A DNA stretch of 64,000 nucleotides from Aureimonas ureilytica DSM 18598 = NBRC 106430 (lineage in GTDB: Bacteria; Pseudomonadota; Alphaproteobacteria; Rhizobiales; Rhizobiaceae): assembly GCF_000382705.1 (NCBI RefSeq), contig NZ_ARQE01000003.1, positions 62,001 to 126,000 on the forward strand, given 5' to 3'. The first letter of the stretch is position 1. The number at the start of each line of letters is the position of its first letter. This document shows positions 27,055 through 36,146 of this stretch, one piece after another. A model generated the notes under the pieces. The model made no database searches. It was given only the letters and a program-made list of their open reading frames with translations, and had not been told where the DNA came from. The position numbers were made by a program, and so were the translations under genes.

Positions 27055-28697
27055 CGCGCCCCGGCCTCTGGACACGGTTTTCGCGCGAGCGCTCGGGCAG
27101 CATCGCCCTCACCTTCGCGCTCGCGCTGCCGGTGATGATCGGCGCGACGGCCTTCGCCACCGATCTCGGCCATGTCTATGTGCAGCGCCGCGCCCTGCAG
27201 GGCACGACCGACGTCGCCGCGCTCGCCGCCGCCGGCCAGCCCTCCAAGGCGAACGAGATCGTGCGCCGGGTTCTCGACGAGAACGGCTTCCCCGACGCGC
27301 GTTTCACGCTCGCCTTCGGCGCCTACCGGCCGGACGCCTCGGGCGCGCGCCATTTCAAGGCCGAGGCCGGCGGGCAGACCGTGCGGGTGGAAGCGGCGCG
27401 GAGCGTCGAGCTTCGCTTCGCGACCATATTCGGTCGGAGCGAGCAGACCGTCGGCGCGCAGGCCGACGCGTCGCGAACGCCGGTCGTCTCGCTCTCGGCC
27501 GGCAGCCGCCTCGCCTCGGTGGACCCTCCGCTCGTCAACGGGCTCCTGAAACCGCTGCTGGGCGTCTCGATCGACCTCAAGCTGGCCGACTACACCACGC
27601 TCGTGAGCACTCGGCTGCCCCTGAAATCGCTCCTCTCGGGCCTCGCGCAGACGCTCGGCGAGCCCCCCGTCGAAGCGCTTCTGGGCGATATCCTGTCGCG
27701 CCCGATACAACTATCTGTCTTTCTGGATCTTCTCTCGCGTCAGGTCGATGCCGAAGGGCTGAAACCTGCGGGCGCGACGCTGCGCAAGCTGGCGCAGCAG
27801 ACGAGGCTCTCTCCCGCCATGATCACGCTCGGGCAGGCCCTGGCGCTCGATCCCGCGCTCGCGAAGGTCAGCATCGGGCAGGTCTCGGCGCGCCTGGCCT
27901 CGTCCGTCTCGGTGCTCGGCCTCGTCAACTCGGTCCTGAACCAGGATCGGGTCGGCGTCATCGTGGAAACCGGCGTCAGCGTGGCAGGTCTGGCCGGAAC
28001 GCAGGTCGCCCTGATGCTCGGGGAGCCCGCTCAAGGCGGCCGCAGCCTCTCGATCGCGGAGGGCCTGCCCCGGGTCGCCACGGATCAGCTCCGCTTGCGT
28101 ATCGAGACGGGCCTTCTCAGTTCGCTCCTGTCCGTGATCGGGGGCAAGCTCGAAATTCCGTTGGAAGCCGTCGTCGCGGGGGGCGTGGCTGAGGTCGTCT
28201 CGGTGACCTGCTCCGATCGGCAGTGGGAACGCGAGGTGACGGTCGCGATCCATCCGGGGCTTGCCCGCCTGTCGCTCGGCGCCTTCGGCAAACCGCTTCC
28301 CCAGTCCAATGTTCACGACCGCCTGGGACCCGCCGTCATGGCCCGGCTTCTCGGGCTGCCGATTCTGGAAGGGTCGGCGAATGTCGCGGTCGCGGGGAGC
28401 GTGAAGACCGTGACCTTTCGCGGCAACGAGATCGGCAACGGCACGATCAAGAGTGGCGAAACCAAGTCCATCCTGACCGGGCTTCTGGCCACGGTGCTCG
28501 GGGAAACCAAGCTCAAGGTGCTCGGCTTGCCGATCGGCCTGGATCTGAAACTCGTCGAGAATCTGCTCAGGAACGTCGTCGCGCCGCCGGTCGACGACCT
28601 TCTCAACGCCGTCCTCGCCGTGGCCGGCGTCAAGCTGGGAGAGATGGATGTCAGGGTGGACGATCTCGTCTGCGGGCAGGCGCGGATCGTCGGGTGA
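27051..28697 (+). CDS. TadG-like protein with large periplasmic domain
   Basis: The product is 548 aa. The N-terminus RERSGSIALTFALALPVMIG is the Tad-type pseudopilin segment with membrane helix, followed by DLGHVYVQRRALQGTTDVAALAAA, characteristic of TadG/Flp pilus assembly proteins. The remaining ~450 residues are Leu-rich and contain repeated LLG/LLK segments of uncertain fold. It is translationally coupled to the TadE-like gene by ATGA. No other tad genes are nearby, so it may support a Tad apparatus encoded elsewhere or have another envelope role. Confidence 0.82.
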   Translation: MTRPGLWTRFSRERSGSIALTFALALPVMIGATAFATDLGHVYVQRRALQGTTDVAALAAAGQPSKANEIVRRVLDENGFPDARFTLAFGAYRPDASGARHFKAEAGGQTVRVEAARSVELRFATIFGRSEQTVGAQADASRTPVVSLSAGSRLASVDPPLVNGLLKPLLGVSIDLKLADYTTLVSTRLPLKSLLSGLAQTLGEPPVEALLGDILSRPIQLSVFLDLLSRQVDAEGLKPAGATLRKLAQQTRLSPAMITLGQALALDPALAKVSIGQVSARLASSVSVLGLVNSVLNQDRVGVIVETGVSVAGLAGTQVALMLGEPAQGGRSLSIAEGLPRVATDQLRLRIETGLLSSLLSVIGGKLEIPLEAVVAGGVAEVVSVTCSDRQWEREVTVAIHPGLARLSLGAFGKPLPQSNVHDRLGPAVMARLLGLPILEGSANVAVAGSVKTVTFRGNEIGNGTIKSGETKSILTGLLATVLGETKLKVLGLPIGLDLKLVENLLRNVVAPPVDDLLNAVLAVAGVKLGEMDVRVDDLVCGQARIVG

Positions 28698-28747
28698 GGC
28701 CCGCCCCCCCCCGCCGCGAGCGAGGGCAACGCCGAGCCCCGCCCTTC

Positions 28748-29128
28748 TCAGGCGTCGTCGGCCGTGGGCGAGGCGTCGAGATAGGGCCGGTGCTCCAAGG
28801 CCCGCAGGAGCGCTTCCAGATGCTGACGCAGCCCGACATCGGGAATGCGCTCCAGCACCGCCTGCATGGACGGATCGCTCTCGGCCTCCGCGCTGGAGCC
28901 GCCGACGCCCGGCAGGCCGTGGAAGAAATAGGACGGATCGATCCCGAAATAGGCGGCCAGCCGGTACAGCGCGCTGGCCGACACGCGGTTGTCTCCCGAC
29001 TCGTATTTGCGAATCTGCTGGTAGGTGACACCGAGCCCTTCGCCAACCGCCTGAAGGGACAGGTTCTTCTCCATACGCAGCATTCGCAGGCGCGAGCCGA
29101 TATGCAGGTCCACGGGATCAACGGTCAC
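28748..29128 (-). CDS. XRE family transcriptional regulator
   Basis: The product is 126 aa. A helix-turn-helix of the Cro/C1 type spans about residues 10-65: LRMEKNLSLQAVGEGLGV followed by TYQQIRKYESGDNRVS, then LAAYFGIDPSYFF. The C-terminal ~50 residues are acidic. It resembles the short rhizobial regulators related to SinR/PraR. The start is GTG 29128, which gives the family N-terminus MTVDPVDLHIGSRLR. Targets are unknown; an inverted repeat 79 bp upstream may be its own operator. Confidence 0.88.
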   Translation of the reverse strand: MTVDPVDLHIGSRLRMLRMEKNLSLQAVGEGLGVTYQQIRKYESGDNRVSASALYRLAAYFGIDPSYFFHGLPGVGGSSAEAESDPSMQAVLERIPDVGLRQHLEALLRALEHRPYLDASPTADDA

Positions 29129-29585
29129 AGGATCTTCTTTTCACGAACGCGGATACGCAGCTTCCGCCCATGAGCTACATCAACCGGGAGGGCCTATGCA
29201 ACGCACGAACACTTAAGAATTGTTCACAAAAGACGCCATCGTTGCTGCGAGAACTCAACTTTTACGACCACAGGTTGACGGTTTCCGCAGTAATATTACG
29301 CCTTCATTATCATCCCCTCCGACGAGCTCCTTGTCTGCCAAGCCGAAGTTCCCACTTTCCGACTCGGCTCGGCGAATGATGAGAACGTGAGATTGGGGCT
29401 GCACAAGGGCTGGATACGTTTCCGATGGTTCGCCAGGAAACCGAGCAGTCCGCCTCTACTTTCGGTTGTGTCATTCTTCCGTTGGCTCCTGCGCTCGAAA
29501 CGCGTGAGCCGCCCGAGGGTGAAGCGAATCCTCGGGGCAAGGATGGCCGGGGGGGCCGTATCGAGGGCCGAACCTTGAGCCTGGC
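29129..29585. other. 457-bp intergenic region upstream of the XRE gene
   Basis: The stretch is less GC-rich than its flanks and has no supported gene. GAACA and TGTTC form an inverted repeat with a 9-bp spacer at 29207-29225, with CTTAAG inside the spacer, at a position suited to autoregulation of the XRE gene. The rest probably carries the XRE promoter and the end of the histidine kinase transcript. Confidence 0.4.
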
Positions 29586-31094
29586 TCAGGACGGCCTCGC
29601 CCGATCGTTCGCCGCTCCCGGCCCCGCCAGCAGGACGAGGCGTGCTTCCAGGCCGCCTTCGGGCGCGCGGCCGAGTTCCAGCCGGCCGCCGTAAAGCTCG
29701 GCGATTTCGGCGGTGATCGGCAGGCCGAAGCCGTGGCCCGGCTGGCTTTCGTCGAGCCGCCGGCCGGGCTGGCGCACGGTGGCGATCTCGGCCGGCGACA
29801 GGCCCGGCCCGTCGTCCGCGATGCGGATCAGCACCTCGCGCCCATCCCCCGTGGCTTCGATCACGACGCGCGCCCTGGCATGCGCGAGCGCGTTGTCGAG
29901 GAGATTGCCGAGCATCTCGTCGAGATCCTCGCCGTCCACGCCGACGGTGAGGCCCGGCGGCAGGCGCGTTTCGATGCGGATGTCCTCGCGCTCGCGAAAC
30001 TTCTCCAGCATGGCGGCGAGGTCGCCGGCATGGCGCGCGACGTCGGCCTGATGCCGCGCGCCGCCGAGCGCGGCGGTTCGGGCGCGGCGCAGATGGTGGC
30101 GGATGCGCCGGTCCATGAGTTCCATGAGCCCCTGCATCTCGGCGCGCTCCGTGGGCGAGGACACGCGCTCGGTCGCGGCGACGAGCGTCGCGAGCGGGGT
30201 CTTCAGCCCATGGGCGAGATTGGCGACGTGAAGACGGGCCTGACGCAGATGCGCCGCGTCCTGCTCGATCAGGGCGTTCAGTTCGTCCACCAGCGGCTTC
30301 AGCTCGGCCGGCTGCGCCCCGTCGATGCGCTCGCTGCGGCCTTCGCGCACGGCGGCGAGCGAGACGCGCAGCCGCTCCAGCGGCGACAGGCCGAAGCGCA
30401 CCTGAACGAGGATCGCCCCGATCAGGAGCAGGCCGAGAAGGCCGAGCGTCGCGCTGACCATCAGGAACGCATCGCGCAGGGGCGCCGAGAGCGCGGCGCG
30501 CGGCGCCGTCACCTCGATGCGAACCGCATCGCCCGCTCGCTCGAACTCGGCCGAGCGCAGGAGAAGCGCTTCGCCGTCCGAGGCCCGGACGGCGCGAAGG
30601 CGACCCGGCGGCCCGCGCTCCTCGTCCGGCTCGGCCGGGGTGAGATCGAGGGTTCCGAGCGAGCGCGAAGCGGCGACCTCGCGCCCGTCCACCAGAACGC
30701 GCCAATACCAGCCCGTGCCCGGCCGGTCGAAGGGCGGGCGGTCCGGCCCCATCCGATCGAGCGAAGGCGGCGGCGGGCCGTCCCCGTCCCGCCCGCGATC
30801 GCGCCGGTCCCCTACCTCGCCGCGTTCGTCGGGCTTGGGGCGTCGCTCGTTGCCCCGCGGCCCCAGGGGTTTTGGCAGCGGCCCATCCTCCAGAAAGGCG
30901 CTGCGCAGGAGAGAGAGCTGAAGATCGAGCCGGCCGGCCACTTCGGCGCGCACGACGCGCTCCATGACATGGGCGATCGCAAGGCCGGTGAGCGGAATGG
31001 CGACGATCACGAACAGCGCCGCCGAGGCGACGAGGCGCGAGCGGAGCGATCCGCCGAGGCGCGTCGCCAGGCGCTGGCGCAGCGATCGCGTCAC
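29586..31094 (-). CDS. Two-component sensor histidine kinase with Pro/Asp-rich periplasmic loop
   Basis: The product is 502 aa. A membrane helix at about residues 20-42 and a second near 245-265 enclose a periplasmic sensor loop containing a Pro/Arg/Asp/Gly-rich stretch (RDRGRDGDGPPPPSLDRMGP). HAMP-like sequence follows, then the H-box NLAHGLKTPL, N-box LLDNALAHA and ATP lid DDGPGLSPAE with GHGFGLPIT. This is the PhoQ-like class. Its GTG start overlaps the response regulator stop (GTGA), so both are made from one transcript, regulator first. Confidence 0.92.
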   Translation of the reverse strand: MTRSLRQRLATRLGGSLRSRLVASAALFVIVAIPLTGLAIAHVMERVVRAEVAGRLDLQLSLLRSAFLEDGPLPKPLGPRGNERRPKPDERGEVGDRRDRGRDGDGPPPPSLDRMGPDRPPFDRPGTGWYWRVLVDGREVAASRSLGTLDLTPAEPDEERGPPGRLRAVRASDGEALLLRSAEFERAGDAVRIEVTAPRAALSAPLRDAFLMVSATLGLLGLLLIGAILVQVRFGLSPLERLRVSLAAVREGRSERIDGAQPAELKPLVDELNALIEQDAAHLRQARLHVANLAHGLKTPLATLVAATERVSSPTERAEMQGLMELMDRRIRHHLRRARTAALGGARHQADVARHAGDLAAMLEKFREREDIRIETRLPPGLTVGVDGEDLDEMLGNLLDNALAHARARVVIEATGDGREVLIRIADDGPGLSPAEIATVRQPGRRLDESQPGHGFGLPITAEIAELYGGRLELGRAPEGGLEARLVLLAGPGAANDRARPS

Positions 31095-31759
31095 GATGCG
31101 CCCTCGGCGGTCAGCCGGTAGCCGAGCCCGCGCGAGGTCTCGATCATGCCATGGCCGATCTTGCGGCGCAGGCGCGCGATGATGACCTCGACCGAATTGG
31201 AATCCACCTCCGCGTCACCCTCGTAGACGCGCTCGATCAGGTCGGCGCGCGGCACCACGATTTCCTTGCGCAGCATGAGGCAGGACAGGACGCGCCATTC
31301 CAGCGCGGTGAGCTTCAGGGGCAGGCCGTCCTTCTCGAACGTGCCGACCTGCGCGTCGAAGCTGATCGGCCCGCAGGTGATGCGCGCGTCGGCATGGCCG
31401 CGCGAGCGGCGCACCAGCGCGCGCAGGCGCATCACCAGTTCCTCGACGCGGAAGGGCTTGACCAGATAATCGTCGGCGCCGGCCTTGAAGCCCTGCACCT
31501 TGTCGCTCCAGCCGTCGCGCGCGGTGAGGATCAGGACGGGCAGCGTGCGCTCGGCCTCGCGCCAGCCGCGCAGAACCTCGATGCCGCCGATATCGGGCAG
31601 GCCGAGATCGAGCACCGCCGCGTCGTATAGCTCGGTGTCGCCGAGATGGAGACCGTCCTCGCCGTTGGCGGCACGGTCCACCGCGAAATTCTCGGCCCGC
31701 AGCGCGGCGGCGATCTCGCCGGCGAGAGCCGTATCGTCCTCGACAAGAAGAACGCGCAT
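31091..31759 (-). CDS. OmpR/PhoP-like response regulator
   Basis: The product is 222 aa. The receiver has VEDDTA, the phosphoacceptor in LDLGLPDIGG (about Asp51), LTARD and VKPFR. The C-terminal winged helix includes LTALEWRVLSCLMLR and SNSVEVIIARLRRKIG. It most resembles PhoP/FeuP of alphaproteobacteria. It is transcribed with the kinase and lies 145 bp from the divergent OB/PepSY-like gene, which is a plausible target. Confidence 0.93.
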   Translation of the reverse strand: MRVLLVEDDTALAGEIAAALRAENFAVDRAANGEDGLHLGDTELYDAAVLDLGLPDIGGIEVLRGWREAERTLPVLILTARDGWSDKVQGFKAGADDYLVKPFRVEELVMRLRALVRRSRGHADARITCGPISFDAQVGTFEKDGLPLKLTALEWRVLSCLMLRKEIVVPRADLIERVYEGDAEVDSNSVEVIIARLRRKIGHGMIETSRGLGYRLTAEGAS

Positions 31760-31904
31760 CGGATCGATCCTCGTTTCACGGGGCGCGGCAGATACAACCG
31801 CGCCTAAGCCCGGCGGCTGAACGGAAGCTGAACCGCGTGGTTCAGAAGCGGTTTCAGGGCAGCGGCTAGAAAGCCTCCATCCGCAACACGGAAAAGGTTT
31901 CGAA

Positions 31905-32897
31905 ATGCCCTCCCCCAAGCTTTCGCTCAAGCGCCGCCTTGCCCTCGCGGCCCTCGCCGCCCCGCTTCTGGCCGGCTCCACTCTCGCCTTCGCGCAGAGC
32001 CCGGCCCCGGTCGCTCCGGCGGCCCCGGCCGCCGCGCCCGCCCCACTTGCGCCCGCCCCGGCTGCTTCTGCTGCCCAGGCTGCCCCGGCCGCCGCGATCA
32101 AGGTGAACGAGCTGCGCGACATGAACGCCATCCGCCTCGAAGGGCGCGTCACCGACGTCTTCGGCAACCGCTTCGTCCTGGAAGACGCGACCGGGCGCAC
32201 GCTGGTCGAGACCGGCCCGCGCGGCGATCGCGCACCCCTCGTGAAGGTCGGCGACACGGTCGGCGTCGAGGGCGCCTTCCGGGGCGGCGAGGTCCATGCC
32301 GAGGGTCTCACCGTGGACGGCGGCCAGCGCATCGCCCTAGAGCGCCCGCGCCCCGATCGCGGCCCGGGTCGCGACGGTCCGGGTCGTGATGGGCCCGGTC
32401 GTGACGGGCCCGGCCGCGAAGGCCCCGGGGGTCCCGGTCGCCATGGCCCCGGCCCGCATGGCCCGGACCGCGACGGCCCGCCGCCCCCGCCGCATGGCGA
32501 GCGCGCCGATCGCGAGGATCGCGGCGGCTGGTTCGACTTCGGCCGGGTCGACAAGGACGCCGCCGCCAAGGCGCTCACGGACGCCGGCTACAAGGACGTG
32601 ACGCTGGAAGACGCCAAGCGCCACCATGCCGAGTTCCTCGCCACGGACGCCGGCGGCCAGCGCTGGTCGGTGCGCGTCGACGAGGACAACCAGATCGACG
32701 AGCGCGAGCCCTATGCCGCGCCGTTGGACGAGGCGGGCGTGAAGGCCGCCGTGGAGAAGCTCGGCTACACCTATGTCGGCGACTACGAGGCCCATCCGCG
32801 CCATGTCTCGGCCGAGGCCAAGGACAAGGCGGGCCGCGACGTCGTGGTGGAGCTGAACTTCGACGGCTCGCTGCGCAAGGAACGCTTCGAGGGCTGA
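31905..32897 (+). CDS. Periplasmic protein with OB-like fold, Gly/Pro/Asp-rich linker and PepSY-like C-terminus
   Basis: The product is 330 aa. A signal peptide ends near SALAFAQ-like residues (TLAFAQS, about 31), followed by an Ala/Pro spacer. At about residues 75-145 NAIRLEGRVTDVFGNRFVLED resembles the YgiW/YdeI-type OB fold. Residues ~150-205 are a linker with repeated PGRDG units and Pro runs. The C-terminal ~120 residues look like two PepSY-type repeats (AAAKALTDAGYKDV; VKAAVEKLGYTYVGDYEA). It is divergent from the two-component system whose kinase loop has a similar composition. The domain calls are by eye. Confidence 0.7.
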   Translation: MPSPKLSLKRRLALAALAAPLLAGSTLAFAQSPAPVAPAAPAAAPAPLAPAPAASAAQAAPAAAIKVNELRDMNAIRLEGRVTDVFGNRFVLEDATGRTLVETGPRGDRAPLVKVGDTVGVEGAFRGGEVHAEGLTVDGGQRIALERPRPDRGPGRDGPGRDGPGRDGPGREGPGGPGRHGPGPHGPDRDGPPPPPHGERADREDRGGWFDFGRVDKDAAAKALTDAGYKDVTLEDAKRHHAEFLATDAGGQRWSVRVDEDNQIDEREPYAAPLDEAGVKAAVEKLGYTYVGDYEAHPRHVSAEAKDKAGRDVVVELNFDGSLRKERFEG

Positions 32898-32923
32898 TCC
32901 CCTCCGCCTGGCACCATCGAACG

Positions 32924-32952
32924 GGCCGGCTCCCTCGCGGGGGCCGGCCTTT
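32924..32952 (+). terminator. Rho-independent terminator after the OB/PepSY-like gene
   Basis: Stem GGCCGGC-T-CCC pairs with GGG-G-GCCGGCC around a TCGC tetraloop and is followed by TTT. It begins 27 nt after the stop codon. Confidence 0.75.
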
Positions 32953-33091
32953 GCCGCGTCGGGCGGCGGGGCGCTCACGGTTTTTTGGCCTTGCGAGGCG
33001 ATTCCCAAGCGGTTTAGAGCCTCCTCCATACCGGAAACAGGATCGTGCCGTAGGACCCGGTTTCCCATCCAGCGCCTTTCGGATTTCGCCC

Positions 33092-33487
33092 ATGAGCCTC
33101 GAATTCTCGATCGACCGGCCGGCCACCCCCGGCAAGAAGCGCGGTCCGGGCCATCTTCTGGCGGCGCTCCGCTATTCCTTCGGCGGCTTCCGACGCATTC
33201 TCGGCGAGACGGCCTTCCGGCACGAGCTGATGGCGGGCGCGGCTCTTCTCCTCGTCTTCGCCCTCATCGGCGCGAGCCCGCTCGATTTTCTCCTGCAGAT
33301 CGTTCTCATGCTGGTGCTCATGGCCGGCGAGGCGCTGAACACCGCGATCGAGGTGATCGTCGACCGCGTGTCGCCCGAGATTTCCGACTTCGCCAAGCAG
33401 GCCAAGGATCTCGGCTCCTTTGCCGTGTTCTGCCTGATCCTCGCCAATTGCGGCTACGCGCTCTCCGTGGTGCTGCGCGCGCTCTGA
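33092..33487 (+). CDS. dgkA: Diacylglycerol kinase
   Basis: The product is 131 aa. DgkA is an integral membrane enzyme that phosphorylates diacylglycerol to phosphatidate, recycling lipid from glucan or LPS modification. The amphipathic N-terminus (RYSFGGFRRILGETAFRHEL), three membrane helices and the active-site signature GEALNTAIEVIVDRVSPE are all present. Start is ATG 33092; the frame extends upstream without family similarity. It stands between two envelope-related genes on the same strand. Confidence 0.93.
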   Translation: MSLEFSIDRPATPGKKRGPGHLLAALRYSFGGFRRILGETAFRHELMAGAALLLVFALIGASPLDFLLQIVLMLVLMAGEALNTAIEVIVDRVSPEISDFAKQAKDLGSFAVFCLILANCGYALSVVLRAL

Positions 33488-33574
33488 GATCGAGGGCCGC
33501 GAGGCCGACGCGCCCTGTTTCGGCCGGATCGGGCGCCCAAGAGGCGTCGGCTCTGCCCAAGGAGACTGTCCAGA

Positions 33575-34198
33575 ATGCGCCAGCCGATCGGCCTCTTCTC
33601 GCTGGGCGCGATGCTCGCCCTTGCCGCGCTTCCGGCCATGGCCGCCGAGCCTATGCCGGCCGCCAAGCCGGATGCGGCGAGCGCCGGCGCGCTCTGGCCG
33701 GTCGCCGAAAATCTGGTTGCCGCCGAGCTCGCGCTCGGCATCGCGCCCGAGCAGCGCCCGCAATGGCGCGCCTTCGTTGAGGCCGCGCTGCGCCTTGCCG
33801 AGATCGGCCCGGATCGCGGCGACCTCGCGCCGGCAGGCGTTCCGCGCTTGAAGCTTTTGCTGGAGATCGAGACGCGCAAGGGCGAGGCTGCCGCAGAGCT
33901 GGCGCGCGCGCTCGACGCTCTTGTTGCGGTGCTGAGCCCGGCACAGCGCCAGCGGGCCGATCGGCTGCTCGCCGCCTTGCCCGCACCGCTCGGCGGCAGT
34001 GCAGCGCCGCTCGGCGGCAGTGCAGCGCCGCTCGGCGGCGGCAGCGCAGACCATCGGCCCGAAGCTGCCCCTTCGCCGCCCGCTTCGTCCGCCGCCGCGG
34101 TGCCTTCTGCTCCGGCCCCGGGCACGCCGCCGACGCCCGAGGCGAGCGACGGCACGGCGCAGCCGCGTTTCGACAAGCCCTCGCTGTTCACCCGCTGA
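33575..34198 (+). CDS. Periplasmic Spy/LTXXQ-like protein, putative
   Basis: The product is 207 aa with a cleavable signal peptide (LAALPAMAAEP, cleavage near residue 25). A helical middle region holds two segments resembling Spy/CpxP LTxxQ motifs (GIAPEQRPQWRAF and LSPAQRQRADRLL), suggesting a small periplasmic chaperone or metal/stress protein. The C-terminal third is low-complexity, with three APLGGSA repeats and a Pro/Ala-rich tail. It lies 87 bp after dgkA on the same strand. Confidence 0.6.
   Translation: MRQPIGLFSLGAMLALAALPAMAAEPMPAAKPDAASAGALWPVAENLVAAELALGIAPEQRPQWRAFVEAALRLAEIGPDRGDLAPAGVPRLKLLLEIETRKGEAAAELARALDALVAVLSPAQRQRADRLLAALPAPLGGSAAPLGGSAAPLGGGSADHRPEAAPSPPASSAAAVPSAPAPGTPPTPEASDGTAQPRFDKPSLFTR
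33983..34042 (+). repeat. 21-bp in-frame tandem repeat
   Basis: Three units of about 21 bp (GCAGCGCCGCTCGGCGGCAGT type) encode the APLGGSA repeats of the Spy-like protein. The first copy is shorter. Copy number may vary between strains by slippage. Confidence 0.85.
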
Positions 34199-34369
34199 CG
34201 AGGCCCGACCCGCCGCATCGTCGCATCGCTCGCACCACGCCGCGACGATAGCGCGCGCCCGATCGCTTCCCTGCCACGCATCGCGGGTCTCGTCTTCGCG
34301 CCCCCGTGGCCGATATCCCGACTCCTTCTCGCGCCCTTTTTCGCGCGCGTCTCCGGAGCCCGGCACCCC

Positions 34370-35527
34370 TTGAAGAAACCCATCTCCTTTTTCGTCCATC
34401 ATCAGGGGCGCGGCCACGCCAACCGCACCATGGCCCTCGTTTCGGAATTCGCTCGCGACCGGCCCGTGTCCGTGCTGACCGCCGGCCCCCATCTCTTCGA
34501 CGGGTTCGCGCGCGACATCGAGATCGTGCCGCTGCCCAACATGATCGGCGCGGGCGTGCCGACGGAGCGGCTTTATGCCGAGCCGACGCCGAGCGTCATG
34601 CATTGCGTGCCGCTCGGCGTTGCCGAGATGCGCCGGACCATGCGCACCATTCTCGATCATCTGGACGACCGGGGCACCGGGCTCTTCGTGGTGGACGTCT
34701 CCTCCGAGATCGGGCTCCTGTCGCGGGTGGCGAGCGTTCCCTCGATCCAGATCCGCATGCATGGCGACCGCGCCGATATCGGCCATGTCGGCGCCTACGA
34801 GGCGGCTGTCGGGATGCTCGCGCCCTTCGACGAGCGCATGGAGCAGGACGATTATCCCGCCAAACTGCGCGCCAAGACCTTCTATTCCGGTGGCCTCTGC
34901 ACCACGGCCGACGCGGTGCCGGACAAGGCGGAGGCGCGCGCGCGGCTCGGCCTCGATCCGACCCGCGAGATCGTCGTGGTGCTGACGGGGGGCGGTGGCA
35001 GCGGCACGCCCTATGCGCCGCTCACGGTCGCCGCGCGGGCCGCGCCGGACGCGCTCTGGCTGGTGCTCGGCCCCACGCATCGCGAAGGGCACGAGACGGA
35101 TTTCAGCAATTGCCGCGAGCTCGGCTGGGTGCGCGGCGTGACCGACTATCTCGCCGCCGCCGACATCGTGATCGCCTCGGCGGGCGACAACACGGTGCAC
35201 GAGATCGCCCGCGTCGGCCGGCCCTTGGTGGTCATGCCGGAATGGCGTTATTTCGGCGAGCAGACCCGCAAGGCCGAAGCCCTGGTGCGCCTCGGCGCGG
35301 CGGTCAGCGCGCCGGCCTGGCCGGGCGATCTCGCCGGCTGGCAATCGCTTCTGGAACGCGCCCGGGCGCTCGACACGCAGGCCATCGCCTCGCTCTACGA
35401 CCCCGACGCCGCCCGCAAGGCGGCCGGCTGGCTGGAAGGGCTCTGCGACGAATTGTGGACGGGCGCGTCAGAGGCGCAGGCCGAAACGGAGCGGGATGCC
35501 GCGCGGACGCTGAGTGTAGTGGCCTGA
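34370..35527 (+). CDS. GT28/MurG-like glycosyltransferase
   Basis: The product is 385 aa with a GT-B fold. The N-terminal glycine-rich acceptor loop HHQGRGHANR and the C-terminal donor-site stretch with TGGGGSGTPYAPL and ASAGDNTVHEIARVGRP are typical of GT28/UDP-glycosyltransferase-like enzymes. I use TTG 34370 because it opens the conserved MKKPISFFVHHQGRGH N-terminus; no ATG lies near. It precedes the carbohydrate region but is separated from it by the marR-KAS pair. Substrate unknown. Confidence 0.82.
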   Translation: MKKPISFFVHHQGRGHANRTMALVSEFARDRPVSVLTAGPHLFDGFARDIEIVPLPNMIGAGVPTERLYAEPTPSVMHCVPLGVAEMRRTMRTILDHLDDRGTGLFVVDVSSEIGLLSRVASVPSIQIRMHGDRADIGHVGAYEAAVGMLAPFDERMEQDDYPAKLRAKTFYSGGLCTTADAVPDKAEARARLGLDPTREIVVVLTGGGGSGTPYAPLTVAARAAPDALWLVLGPTHREGHETDFSNCRELGWVRGVTDYLAAADIVIASAGDNTVHEIARVGRPLVVMPEWRYFGEQTRKAEALVRLGAAVSAPAWPGDLAGWQSLLERARALDTQAIASLYDPDAARKAAGWLEGLCDELWTGASEAQAETERDAARTLSVVA

Positions 35528-35556
35528 GCAAGGCACGGGCACTTTGAACAACGCAT

Positions 35557-35572
35557 CCGGCCGGTCGGCCGG
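35557..35572. terminator. Short hairpin after the GT28-like gene
   Basis: CCGGCC and GGCCGG form a 6-bp stem with a 4-nt loop 30 nt after the stop. No T tract follows, so it is a weak terminator candidate. Confidence 0.3.
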
Positions 35573-35678
35573 CAGAGTTGATCGCGGATCGGCATCAGGC
35601 CCATCTCAAGAGCGAACCGGACGCGAGAGGTAGAGCGGATATTCGACCGACCTATCGATTTTCGCGAAGCGAAAGGGC

Positions 35679-36134
35679 ATGACATCGACCATGACCATGC
35701 CCGACGCGCTCGCGAACTGCCTCGTTCTCAACACGGTCTCGGCCGCGCGAACGCTGCTGCGGCTGGGTGATGCCGGGTTCAAGCCTTTCGGGGCGACGGT
35801 TCAGCAATTCTCTCTCATGGCGGCCATCCGCTTCCATCCCGGAGAATCGGTGACGGGTCTGGCACAGCGCATCCATCTTGACCGCACCAGCCTCATCCGC
35901 AATCTCGATCTGCTCGAGCGCAAAGCTCTGGTCCGGCGCGCCGAAGACGCAGGAGGGCGGGCGCGCGTCTGCGAACTCACGCCGGAGGGGGACGGTCTGC
36001 TGGACCGCCTTTTGTCGCGATGGCGAGAGGCTCAGTCCGAGATACATGAGGGCCTTTCCACCGACGACATCGAAACTTACCTGCGCGTATCGCGGCACCT
36101 TGCCGACAAGTCAGTCGGCGCGGTCGAAAAATGA
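35679..36134 (+). CDS. MarR family transcriptional regulator
   Basis: The product is 151 aa. The winged helix is clear: FSLMAAIRFHPGESVTGLAQRIHLDRTSLIRNLDLLERKALVRR-type order, with wing residues RARVCELTPEGDGLLDR. It lies 58 bp upstream of a ketoacyl-ACP synthase gene on the same strand, with a 35-bp palindrome between them. This strongly suggests that it represses the synthase and releases it on binding a lipophilic or aromatic ligand. The effector is unknown. Confidence 0.9.
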   Translation: MTSTMTMPDALANCLVLNTVSAARTLLRLGDAGFKPFGATVQQFSLMAAIRFHPGESVTGLAQRIHLDRTSLIRNLDLLERKALVRRAEDAGGRARVCELTPEGDGLLDRLLSRWREAQSEIHEGLSTDDIETYLRVSRHLADKSVGAVEK

Positions 36135-36146
36135 CCCTTGCGCCCA

